A stretch of DNA of 64,000 bases, taken from NCBI GenBank assembly GCA_963575745.1, contig CAUYUJ010007446.1, positions 1,067,204 to 1,131,203 on the forward strand, in the 5' to 3' direction. The translations under genes were made by a program, and so were the position numbers. Below are positions 10,100 through 21,000 of the stretch, piece after piece. Under the pieces are notes generated by a model. The model ran no database searches, was not told where the DNA came from, and saw nothing but the letters and a program-made list of their open reading frames with translations. Numbering within the stretch: the first letter of the stretch is position 1; the number at the start of each line of letters is the position of its first letter. The stretch is from Prorocentrum cordatum. Lineage: Eukaryota; Sar; Dinophyceae; Prorocentrales; Prorocentraceae.

Positions 10100-11390
10100 T
10101 AAGGAGCTGGCCGCGTTGAAGTTCGAGAGGTTCCTCGCTCGCTGCCCGCGAGCCCCTGCGAAGCAACCAACTCGGCCGAGGACAATTCCCACTGAGGAGA
10201 CCAAGCACCGGCCGTGGCCAGGCACCGGCCACCAGTGACCATATCAGACGAGTTCCGCCTGAACGTTAGTTCAGCCCTCAAGAAGCGCGCGGGCTGCGCG
10301 CGCAGAGCGAGCGCTGGGAGCATTTCACCGAGTGCACCGTGTTTATCTTTACTCTTATGCATACCGCGGGAGCACGTGGGCATGGGCGCGGTAAGTATCG
10401 CACAATGTATGCATAGCTTGGAATATATTGTCTGGCTCGCTGTTGTCCTGGGAGATCCAAAACGCAGGCTCGACAACGCAACTGCGTGGAAGTGTGGGGG
10501 GGGGGGGGGGCCGTGCAGCTGACCGTCCGCGCGCGGCACGTGGGGCTTCGTTTCGATGCAACACGGCAACGACGCATGCACAAAAATATGTTGCGCTTTT
10601 TGTGCACGTCGGGTATATTCTTCTGTCCTGCATTTCGTATCCGAGTCTGCGCGGATTTGAACCGCGTTTTCAAACAGGTAAAACGGTGCGTGAGACAACT
10701 GCTGGGGGCCGTGGGTCGACGATGCGTGTTCGAATTGGCGGTCTTCCGTCGGCGAAAAGTGATTGTTTGACTCGAGCGCGGGAAGCTCCTTGTTAATGTA
10801 CTTCCAGGACAGATTCAACGCGCCGAACAGTTCCCCATGGGAGATTTGTGGGAGGTGCCCCTGGAAGAAGCCGAACGTTTTGACAGGCGCGAGGATGCGT
10901 AAAAGACGGCGCGCTTCTGGGGCGCGCCGGGGCCAGACAAATGGCCGAGATGCACGACGGCATCTGCAACGACATGTTGAACCGTCTTCGCATCGTCAGT
11001 TTATCTGCGTGCAACAACGCGCGGGGCCGCCGTCTGAATTCGTTGGCGCGGCAGTCCGGGCAGCCGCGGGACGCCCGGCCGCGCTTCCCCGAGCCTGCCG
11101 AGGATCAGATCGCAGCGGCGATTGGCAAGAGTTCCCAGCAACGTGACTTCGCGTCCGCGCAGGGGCATCCCTGGCGACTGGAGGGGATTTTTTCTTGGAC
11201 GACGAAAACTATCACTTCCTGCCTGGCGAGTAGGTTGGCGCGTTCATCGGCCGGAAACAAATTTTCTTGCGAGCTCATCCCGGCGCGCTGGCGCACGCGC
11301 TCTGCTCGTGCACGACAACATCTTCCGCATGCGCATCCCACGTCAAAAGACAAGCGTCACAGGTTGGATGGCGGATTGACGTGCAGCAAC
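10100..11390. other. No gene recognised
   Basis: The stretch lies between the possible endonuclease scrap and the RT-like relic. Several short frames occur on both strands without family motifs, and a run of 15 G lies at about 10,497-10,511. It may be decayed 5' sequence of the downstream RT-like element; nothing visible proves this. Confidence 0.4.
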
Positions 11391-11392
11391 AA

Positions 11393-12600
11393 TCATACGC
11401 ACGACAGAGAGACAGCGATTCCTTCAATCCGCACAAATGTCTCTTTCGCCTGGTGGCCCGGGCCCTTCGCGCACTCAAGTTTTGCTGCAACGAGTGCGCG
11501 CGGACGATCTGGAGGCACATGGACATGCAGGACGTCGAAAAGCGCGTGGCCCATCTGTCTGAGTTTCCGCAGCGCCGGAAAAAGTGCCCCTGCGGGGTAA
11601 CCAAGGAGCACGCCTTGAGTATGATCAAGCTCGGTGCTGGATAATTATTCAAAGCCGCTTCTATTGCCAGAGGCGTCCGTCGCGCCCCGGAATTATTGCA
11701 GCGCGCCCAGGAAAGGGACAAGAATGACGTCGTGCTCGCGAACAGATCAGGGAGAGCTCTCGGGACATTGGCGGCGCGCCACGAGACCTTGCCACAACAG
11801 GCCAGAGAAGTGGGTTACGAGATGATCCGTTTCGGTCACGTTAACCAGGCGTTGGCGTTCAGCTCGAAGGACGACAGATTCCTCGTCGGCGACTGCGCTG
11901 TCCAGCGCAGAGGAGGCTGGCCAATGGAGGCGTCTTTGAGCGAGGCATGCGCGATGGTCGACCTGGAACACTGCATCCGGGAGTGCGACATCAACTTTGA
12001 TAGTTTGGATTAGTCTGGGTGGGCTCGTCCAGGAATCCCAATGTCCTTCAGAAAAATGGTGGCGGGTGTTTTACACGTAGACGATTTGGTCACTTTCAGC
12101 AAGGTCGTACGTTGCGAGCGCATGAAAAAAAGGCCGCGTTGAATACGTTTCTGGAGGATGTGAGGTTCTCAGAAGAGGCACGGGGGAGCACCAGGAATAT
12201 CCGATCGGCGGTAGTCCACATCGACGGTGGGTCCAACCTCCATTTTTCTGGGCCAACCCTAATCTATGGTACGGTTTGGATGTATCCCCAATACAATAGC
12301 ATGTGCGTGTTGGGAAGTAGTTCGATCGCAGTGTGCAGCCGTTTAGGGAGCTTCGTAATTTTATTGTCGGCTACCTGATACCCATGGACTACATTACCCT
12401 GGGATGTGTCGAGGGCACGTTCCCCGTTATAGTTGCGTTCGCTTGGAAATTAAAGCGCTCGGGGTGGCCGGGCACATACACTTACGAGGCATAGTTCAGC
12501 AGAGTGCGCTTCTGGTTCAGGCCATGCGCGCGTTGGTTCGAGCCGTTCTACGCGGTGGTCTTCATTTGTGTGCCCATATTCTCCAAGACAGCCTATCTCA
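11393..12600 (+). pseudogene. Decayed reverse-transcriptase-like gene with HVDD motif
   Basis: The relic begins with a Cys-containing region (KFCCNECARTIWRHM, CPCGVTKEHALSMIKLGAG). A TAA and a phase change follow near 11,641. A frame from 11,645 to 12,013 contains LVGDCAVQRRGGWPMEASLSE. After an in-frame TAG (12,011-12,013), the same phase gives GVLHVDDLVTFSKVV. I read WPMxxSLSE as RT motif B and HVDD as motif C. KLGAG sits where motif A would carry Asp, so the first catalytic residue appears lost. Beyond about 12,130 the homologous reading shifts again. The layout recalls an RT-like family in dinoflagellate gene sets, but I cannot search for it. Confidence 0.6.
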
Positions 12601-12620
12601 GAGCTAATCAATAACTGCAG

Positions 12621-13625
12621 GTGTTAGAAGCGATGGGAGACACAAGGAGCGGTGCACCGCGGTGGCCAGGCCGGCAGAACCAGCACCGCGACTGCCCCCA
12701 GGGATCTGGCCGGGGCGGCTCGCACGCAGTGCCCGGCTGGATGGCGGCTGAGCTCGGGCAGACCAAGTCGGAGCATGAGAGGCTCAAGAACGCCGAGAAG
12801 ACCGAGGAGGACCAGGCGAAAATGCAGCACATGGTGGAGGGGACCGCGAGTTCGGCGCTCGGCTTCCCGCCCGACGCTGCTGACTCGAGGTAACAGCCTT
12901 CTGGCGGCGCAGGCTCCAGGGAAGAGCGGCGCGCCGCGGAGAGCCGCTTTCCCTTCCCTGGATAGGTTATCCCGGGTGCTGTGCCGCAGGGGCGCCGACG
13001 AGACGAACCGATCGCGGTCGAGGTCGAGCAGCCGAAGGGGCCGTGGCCAGAGGGGCCGCGACCTGGGGAACGACCGCGACGAGCCGCGGGGCAGGGAGCG
13101 GGCGAAGACCATCCAGCGGTCTCGGCGCAGGAGCTCTAGCCGCAGGCGAAGGTCGCGCTCGCGGTCGCGCTCGGGAGGCCGCAGGGGCGACAAGGGCGAA
13201 GCGGCCAACTTGTTCCGGCAGCTGCTCGAGCGCGCCACGGGGGGCAAGGAAAAGGGCGACGCCCCGCCAGCCCCGAGCCGCCCGCCAGAGGCCGAAGCCG
13301 CGAGCCGCCCGACCAATTACGGCTGGAGGCGCCAGGCGCGAGCTGGGGAAGCTCACGGCGCCGGCGCCGGCGCCAGGCGGCGGCGCTGCCGCCGGCGGCG
13401 CCGGCAAAGCGGTCGGGGCGGAGGGGGACCTTTGGGGACCTGGGGCCGTTGGGGACACGGAAGAGCTGGGGACAGGGGGAGGGGGGAGCGCGACGCGAAA
13501 GAGTGGTCGGGGCGGAGGGGCGCTTCGGGGGACCTGGGGCCGCTGGGGACAAGGCAGAGTTGGGGACGGGGTGGAGGGGGACACTGGGGACCTGGGGCTG
13601 CTGGGGACACTGCAGAATTGTGACG
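12621..13625 (+). CDS. SR-rich hypothetical protein frame downstream of the RT-like relic
   Basis: Two overlapping plus phases are open: 12,621-12,893 and 12,652-13,623. In the longer one, 13,006-13,050 encodes NRSRSRSSSRRGRG and 13,110-13,184 encodes QRSRRRSSSRRRRSRSRSRS. These are Arg-Ser dipeptide tracts like those of SR splicing factors or nuclear retroelement proteins. No RNA-recognition motif is visible. The tail (13,410-13,620) lies in G-rich degenerate tandem repeats of about 100 bp and is probably not protein-coding. It may be an ORF of the same decayed element or an unrelated exon; the start is uncertain because both ATGs lie in unremarkable context. Confidence 0.3.
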
Positions 13626-13734
13626 CGCATGAAGGGTAGTGCAGACAAGGGAGCCGATCGCCGCTGTGGACACTCGGCGATGCTCGGCTGCTGGGGACTA
13701 AGGGGTAGTGAGAGCTTGGCTGCAAGGGACAGGG

Positions 13735-14345
<611 letters not shown>

Positions 14346-14373
14346 GACGACCCCTGACGAGTCAACCTGGCGC

Positions 14374-16040
14374 TTAGCAGAGCCCCCTCGTGTGCGGCTG
14401 GGAGTGCCCATCCTTGTACGCCTCCTTCAACCCAGCTCGCATGAGAACGCCCAGTCGCCCAACCTCGTCTGGCGGGAGTGGGGGACACTCTCCATATTTG
14501 GAGCTGCACGGGGTTCTACAGGCATCGGCGCCAGGTGGGAGCTCTTTCAAGTGGCACAGCGCTCGCCACCTCGACCCAAAGACATTGCCGCAAGCATGGC
14601 ACCGGGCGTCCGCGCCCACGAATCTTCGCGCCGAGCACCTCGCGCCGTGCCTTCGCATCTTATGGACGAGCAGGGCCTGCGAGGTGGCGACCGCGGGGGC
14701 GGGGGACACGCCACCCCGCACACACACACACACACACACACAGCTCACACACGTAAAAGCGCGAAGGAGCGGGGGCGGAGGTACTCTCGCGGGCTGCGCT
14801 GGCCACCGAATCAGTGGAAAACACTTGTTTCACCAGGGGGGGGCACAACGGGCCGCACTCGCGGATGAATTGTCCCCAGGCCCTCGGGTTCTCGCGGGCC
14901 CAGGGACCAGAAAATCAGCATGCTTGAGAACCTGATCATGGAAACTCGAGGCCGGAGCAAGCTAGAGCCGCCCACGGAAGCGGTCGTCCTTTGTACTGCA
15001 AGTGCAGCAAGGCCAACAATTCGGCGGGGCCACTGTTCAACAGTCGCCTTAGGTATGTCAGTCGAGCGCGATAAAGAATGAATGCAGTCGCCCGAGGGGG
15101 CCTGCATGAGCGGGCGGATCTCGACGTCACGTTGCTGGTAGGTGGGTGTTGATGGCGAGCAGGCTGCACGACGCCTAGCCGCCCTCGCGCGAAGCGCGAG
15201 AACGTAGTGAAAGGAGTGGAAGAATCCGGCAACGCAAAGCCTAGCTGGAATCTAAAAACAAAGCCAGGCAGGGCGACCAGCAGCCGAGGAAGAGACTACT
15301 GGCCGCCGCACTGGTCCCGGCCCCTGTCTGTGTGCCAGGGGGGGAGAAAATCCCCTCCCGAGTCGAAGGCGGTGGCCGAGTCGCCAACCGCAGTCAGGCA
15401 TATCAGTTGTCAAACTGAAAAGTCATGTAAGGAACACGCTTCGGTGCCAGCGGGAATAAAGCTATACAAACCAGCTTTGGGCGAGCCCCCAGAGAAGAGG
15501 ATGACGACGAGCAGGACCCCCCGCAACACGAGGCACCCCCCTTCCCAGCCGCAACCCTACGCGAGCCGCCTCCGCAAATGAGCCCGGCGCGCCGCACGCC
15601 CCCTCCCCCAGGGGCCCGGGATCCCCGGAGTCTCAACTGCAGGCCTTTCTCTGGCCGCCAGCGACAGCCAAAACCCCCGTCCGTGCACGCCCCTGCCCCG
15701 CAGTGGAGGCAAGGGCCGTCTCCGGATGCCGCTGAGCGACTCTGTAGACGCCACGCAGCGCACGGCCCTGGCCCTCCGGAGGGGCGTAGGGGGGCGGGGC
15801 ACTGGCGTGCCTGCCCGCGTCCGCTCAGCTTGCGACGTCACGGTGCTCTTCCTGCTTCTGACGCACTTCACCATAAATTCGCCTCAACACAAGCAACATC
15901 ACACAGTTGAGAGTGTGCACAGGCTGCCGCGTTGGGACGACAGTATGAGAGTTGAAGAACAGGCGAGTGAACAACAGCGATGACATCAGATGAAGCTTCA
16001 CCCACTCATGGATCACTGCGGAGGAGCCGCAGGCGCCCTT
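14374..16040 (-). mobile_element. LINE 3' fragment: RT C-terminal region and zinc finger
   Basis: Read on the minus strand in order: SSLLFTRLFFNSHTVVPTR (about 15,970-15,900) resembles the post-palm region of dinoflagellate LINEs. RARLTYLRRLLNSGPAELL (about 15,070-15,000) matches the RxRLxxxxxLxxxxPxxL block also seen at 48,487-48,545. Last comes CHACGNVFGSRWRALCHLK plus a later Cys (about 14,601-14,519), a C-x2-C-x12-H-x10-C zinc-finger arrangement. Phase changes and a (CA)n tract (14,720-14,745) interrupt it. RT catalytic motifs are absent, consistent with 5' truncation. Confidence 0.72.
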
Positions 16041-18530
16041 TTGGCCTCTGCGCCGTTGGAGCGCACTTCGCCCTCCCGTGGTGGCGGGCACCCCTCCCCT
16101 TTCAGACTTCCCCGTCCCGGCCCACATACCTCGAAAACAGAAAGTCTGCTCACGTCGCCTCCGCTGGATTCGCCTTAAGCTTATGGTCAGAACGCGGCCC
16201 AGGAGAGGTCCAGGGAGTGGCGGTATGGGTGCCTCTTGGTCTCCTCGGTGTCGGCCTCGGGGCACGGCCCTACACATGTTCCGTCGGCGCGGCGGTGAGG
16301 AGCAGCGCGGGGCGGGCGCGCGAGACGCCCCTTGCCCTGCGGCGAAGAGCCGCGTCGCCCCGAGGACTTCTCGCGGCGGCGTCAGCGGAGCGCAGAGAGT
16401 CTGCGCGCGCGCTTGCTGGCCCAAGGCTGCAGCGGCCATGCGTCGCTGGCAAGGGGGGCGGGCGTGGACCCGCTGGGAACAGAACGTGACCATGGCGCGA
16501 CGCCACCGCGCAAAGTATGGTGGACACGCGACGCCACCGCGCAAGGCATAGTGGACATGTGTCCGTGGTAGGGTCTCGAGCGTGAGGCCTTCAGCAAGCT
16601 ATGCACATTCTGTTTTGGGGGAGTTCCCGCATACCTAAGAGCGCGTGTGTATATATGTAGATATATGTATACACACACATGCGGCTCTCAACCTATGTCG
16701 CCAGGCTTGCCCACACCCAACCTTTGCCACCACTCTTCGGGGGCTGGCTGGAAACACCGCGGTCTGATCATGCCTCGGCCCTCTTAAGCCACGATGGCGG
16801 GTTGTTCAGAAAGGTGCGCCTGTGTTGGGCCATCTGCCCATCACCAGTGCCCTTCTCCCGCCCGCCTCGTGTGATTCCCCTCTCCCTGAGAGAACCAGGG
16901 ATGATATGGAGCAACACTTCCGGACGTCCATCGACGTTTTGCCCGCCGACGGAGGACCCCGAAACCACACTCATGTGTTTCCAGGGCAGCGTTCCCCTCA
17001 TTCCCCCACTTGTTCCATTTCACGATGCATGTCCGATTCAGGCGATGATGCTTTTTGTTGTGTGAAAATCGCAAACCGTTGTGCCAATATGTGTCTGCAG
17101 CTTCGTAACTGTTTTTCTCCGTTCTTGACTCTCTATCGTGTCTTTGTCCGCCAAAGCTGCGCCCTTTCCTTCTCAAGTACCATCCCAGTGCGTTTTCCGC
17201 TTTCTCCGCGCTTCACCTTTCCTGCCCGTTCCTGGGCTGCCGTTTGTTTTAGATGCCAAGTCTTGTCATCGAGTTTGTTTCGCGGTCGGCAGCTTTTGTG
17301 TTTCATGTTCGAGTTTTGGTTATTGGATGCGTTCAAGTTGCGAGTTCGAGTCCAGGCCTGCCACCCCGACCGCGACAGCGCTAACCAAATTCCTTGAGCG
17401 CTTTTGAAGGACAGCGAAGCCCACATCCCTCCCCTGGGCGCTGGGAGAGTCGCGCGCCGCCCAGTGGTGGCGCGGAGGGGGTCCAGGCGCCGGCGGAGCA
17501 ACCACCCGCGGACGTCCAAAAATGCATGTTTTGCGTGTGTGTTGTGTGTGTGTTGCGTGTGTGTGTGTTGTGTGTGTTGTGTGTGTTGTGTGTGTTGTGT
17601 GGGTGTGTGTGGGTGTCTGCTTTCGGGTGTACAGTCACGCCGCTGAACTGGAGACCATCCTGGGTTCCAGAGGAGCTATGGTTTTCCAGGCTGCTTCGAC
17701 TATCCAGTTTGAGGACCCTCTTCGTGGCCGAGGCCCGCCGTGGCCCGAAAGGCCCGGTCGTTACCCATTCAGCCATCCTTACGGTATCCCAATGGCTGTA
17801 TCCCCCGCCACCCCCCCGCCCCTCCTCTCCCCCTCCTGCCTCCACTCTCCCCTGCCCCCCCCCCCCCGCACTTCCTTTTGCCCTCGCCGTCCCCCCCGCC
17901 CCGTGCCACCACAGCCGAGGAGGAGGGGAGTGGACGAGGAAACGGAGGAGGAGGAGGATCAGCAAACCCAACATCATCAGCGATGCTACAATATACCATC
18001 CCGTCCCCAGCTCCCGCTTGATATGTTGATATGTTCCTACAAGCCTCGCTCTCCAATGCAAGAGGCCCCCCCCCGAAAGACGAGCACCCCATGGGCTTGC
18101 CATTTCGGCGAGAGTCCTGTTTTGAAAATGAGCTGCGTTGCATCCCTCCAGCGAGTGATAACAGATCCGACAAGGACGGATCATAAAGTTCAACGGGGCG
18201 GCCAGCGAGAGCTCCTTATTGAAAGGGAACCGGCCTGCATTCATGTAAACGCTATGAAAGCTTACAGTTATGGAAAAGTTTGGCACGGCCTCACGCCAGA
18301 GCCGCATCCTGGCCAAGAGCCGCATTCCATTCGTGTAGCTGTTGCACAAGCTTGCACCTGTGGCACTTGGAGCCCGTTTCTTTCTTGCTTGGGGCATGTC
18401 GGGCGTCATGGCCCCCGCTCCCCCCCCCCTTATGACGTAACGCTCCCCCCCCCCAGTGCGCTCCAGGCACTGCCGCCGTGCGCATTGAGATCCGCGTAGG
18501 TGTCCGCGTAGGAATCCGCATCGGTGTCTG
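16041..18530. other. No gene recognised; (GT)n tract at 17,530-17,630 and poly-C runs
   Basis: Frames occur on both strands without motifs. Notable content: a TATATG/ACACAC patch at 16,645-16,680, TGTGTGTTG minisatellite-like (GT)n at 17,530-17,630, and C-homopolymer runs at 17,855-17,870 and 18,420-18,460. A B-box-like GAGTTCGAGTCC at 17,342 lacks a matching tRNA fold. Confidence 0.5.
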
Positions 18531-18540
18531 GTTCGCAGGC

Positions 18541-18612
18541 GTCGTCGTCGTCGTCGTCGTCGTCCGTCGTCGTCGCTCGTGGTTCGTCGCTCGTCGCTCA
18601 TCGTCGTCGTGC
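18541..18612. repeat. GTC/CGT microsatellite (left direct copy)
   Basis: (GTC)n passes into GCTCGTCGCTCATCG words, followed by GTGCGCACGGACGCGGCTG. A near copy in the same orientation lies at 19,797-19,856, followed by GTGCGCGCGGGCGCGGCTG. The two copies therefore flank the inverted repeat as direct repeats. Confidence 0.85.
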
Positions 18613-18748
18613 GCACGGACGCGGCTGGAGCCTGTTTTTAAGTCCGGGCCGATGACGGCAATCATTGGGGGGGGAGGGGGTCGATGACGTCACGTTTCGC
18701 GCCGGTGGCGTCTGGGAATGCTTAGGAATGACAGAGGACGGGTAGCAC

Positions 18749-19792
18749 GAACATGTAGGTGGCGATATGCACCGCAACGCCTGTGTACATCACAGCGCCC
18801 GCGTGCACCACAGCGCCTGTTTACCACACCGCCGATGTACACCACAGCAGCCGCGTGCAACACAGCGTCAGTTTGTGCCACCGTGCCTGCGGGCACAGCA
18901 GCTCCTGTGTACACCTCAGCGCCTCCGCACACATCAGCCGTGCGCAACACAGCACCAGTGTACACCACAATGCCTGCGTGCATTTGCAGTGCCTGTGTAC
19001 GCCACGGCGCCTGTGTGCACCACATCAGCCGTGTGCAACACAGCACCATTGTTGTGCATAGAATTTCAGAAGGAATCCTTGTGACAAAATGGAGCGCGCT
19101 TGGATTCCAGAGAAAACAATGGAATCCAAATCCTCATGGACAAAGGAGCGCCGCTAGAATCTACGAGTCCCCCCGAATCCGCCCGCATCACCCTAACTCC
19201 CATTTGCGTCCAGGAGGCTCCAGCGAAACTGGCCGTCCGAAAATCACGCGGACCGGTTCAATCGACCATTCTGCGGTGCACGCTGAGATGCGCACGTGCG
19301 TTGTAACGCGAAGCCGCACGACAGGGGGTAAGAAGGATGATCAACAGGAGGAGGAGGAGGAGGAGGTGGAGGAGGAGGGAGCACGGAAAAACGTCGCATT
19401 CGATTATCAGAACTTTCCTGGCGTGGCGATTAGTTGTCCGCAGTAGATCCTGACGTACATGCTCCTTCTACCTGTCCTACGCACGCAGGCACAGTGGTGT
19501 ACACCAGCGCTGTGTTGCACGCGTATGCTGTGGTGTAGACAGGCGCTCTGGCGTGCACAGGCGCTGCGGTGCACGCAAGCGCTGTGGTGTACACAGGCGT
19601 TGTGTTGCACATGGCTGCTGCGGTGTATGTACACCGGCGCTGTAGTGCTCCCAAGTATTGTGGTATACGCGGGCGGTGCGTTGCACACGGCTGTTGCGGT
19701 GTACGCAGGCGCTGTGGTGCACACGCGCGGCGTGGTGCACGCGAGCTTTGCTGTGCACACAGGCGCAATGGGCAGATCGCCACTTACATGCT
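18749..19792. repeat. Large inverted repeat made of an 18-21 bp minisatellite
   Basis: The left arm (18,749-19,050) repeats variants of CACCACAGCGCCTGTGTA. The right arm (19,487-19,792) carries the reverse complement (TACACAGGCGCTGTGGTG variants). Outer ends also pair: CATGTAGGTGGCGAT on the left and ATCGCCACTTACATG on the right. The spacer is about 430 bp, A/T-richer, with a short GGA tract. Frames over the arms are periodicity artefacts. Confidence 0.85.
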
Positions 19793-19799
19793 GCTCGCG

Positions 19800-21000
19800 T
19801 CGTCGTCGTCGCTCGTCGCTCGTCGCTCGTCGCGTCGTGCGCGCGGGCGCGGCTGTGGTGCCGGAGCCACACGGCGGGGGGGGGGCGTCACGTCATACCC
19901 CCCCCCGCCTTCCCCGCCCCCATGACGCCCCGTCATCGCCGAATATAAAGAAACGCGCTCTTGTTGAGTGAAGTCTTCGGCGAAAGCCGGGAACCAATCT
20001 TGACAACGAATTGTCATCAATTTGGGGAATTGTTGCGCACATTGTATATGTTGTATCTCGTTATGAGGAAAGTTCATGCGGAAATCCGACTTTGGAAAGG
20101 GGCCGTCTTCCACCCCTGTAACAGATTTCAGGCTTTTCAAGACGAATGCGCGAGGCGCTGAGGCGAGAGATCCATTTTGAAAACGGCCCGCCTTCTGGCA
20201 TTGTGTTTGTTGGAAATGTCGAGTGAGGTGGTGGTGGAGGAGGGGGGAAAGGAGCAGGAGGATATGAAGGTGGAAGGGGAGGTGGACTTGGAGGTGGAGC
20301 AGGAGAGCCCCCTCCATCCCTACCTGTCCCCTTCCCCATCCCCCTGTGCCCGCCGCAGCAACGCCAGGATGCGGAGCAAACGCTCAGGTGGCAGCGTTTC
20401 CAGCCGCCGTGGCAGGCACACGCGCACGGGGGATCGCCCCCCTCCCCCTCCTTCGGTTCGCTCCTCCTCATCCCGTTTCCTTGTCCACGTCTCTTTCCTC
20501 ATCGTCCCATTCCTCCTCCTTTTCTGGGGGCCGTTTTCGTGCCTTGGGCCATCAAAAATTGCCCAGGAAGGAAAATTATTGCCCGTCGCCTGAGACCCGC
20601 GGATTGAAAAAAACATCGTCGGATGTCTGGGCCCCTCCTCTTTCCTGTGATGAGAAGCATGGTCACACTACGATACGAAAGTGATGTGGGCGTGATGTGG
20701 TATTATCATGTTATGCATGTTGTTTCTTTGTCGTCGCCTTCGCAAGCACGGACCCCGGCGTTGTGCGCCAGTCTTTAGGTGGTATGATATATATATATAT
20801 ATACACAAAAGAAAGAGAGAGAAAGAGAGAGAGAGAGAGTGAGAGTCCCCAAATAGTGTTTACATTTAGGGGTTCTTACATGTGTTCTGAGGAACTGGGC
20901 CTGGTTGCCTGTCCAGCGGTTCCGTGCTCGCCGTCGCCGCCCCGTCGCCGCCAGTCGTCTGGGCCTGGCTGCTGGTTCGGCGGCTGCGTGCTCGTCGTCA
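19800..21000. other. No gene recognised; TA and GA microsatellites at 20,785-20,845
   Basis: Holds the right copy of the GTC tract, then sequence without protein motifs. A (TA)n then (GA)n compound microsatellite lies at about 20,785-20,845. Weakly open frames with Pro/Ser-rich composition are not supported. Confidence 0.5.

Noticed and set aside
17336-17370. tRNA B-box-like GAGTTCGAGTCC
   Set aside because: The flanking bases do not pair as a T-stem and no A-box or acceptor stem is found.
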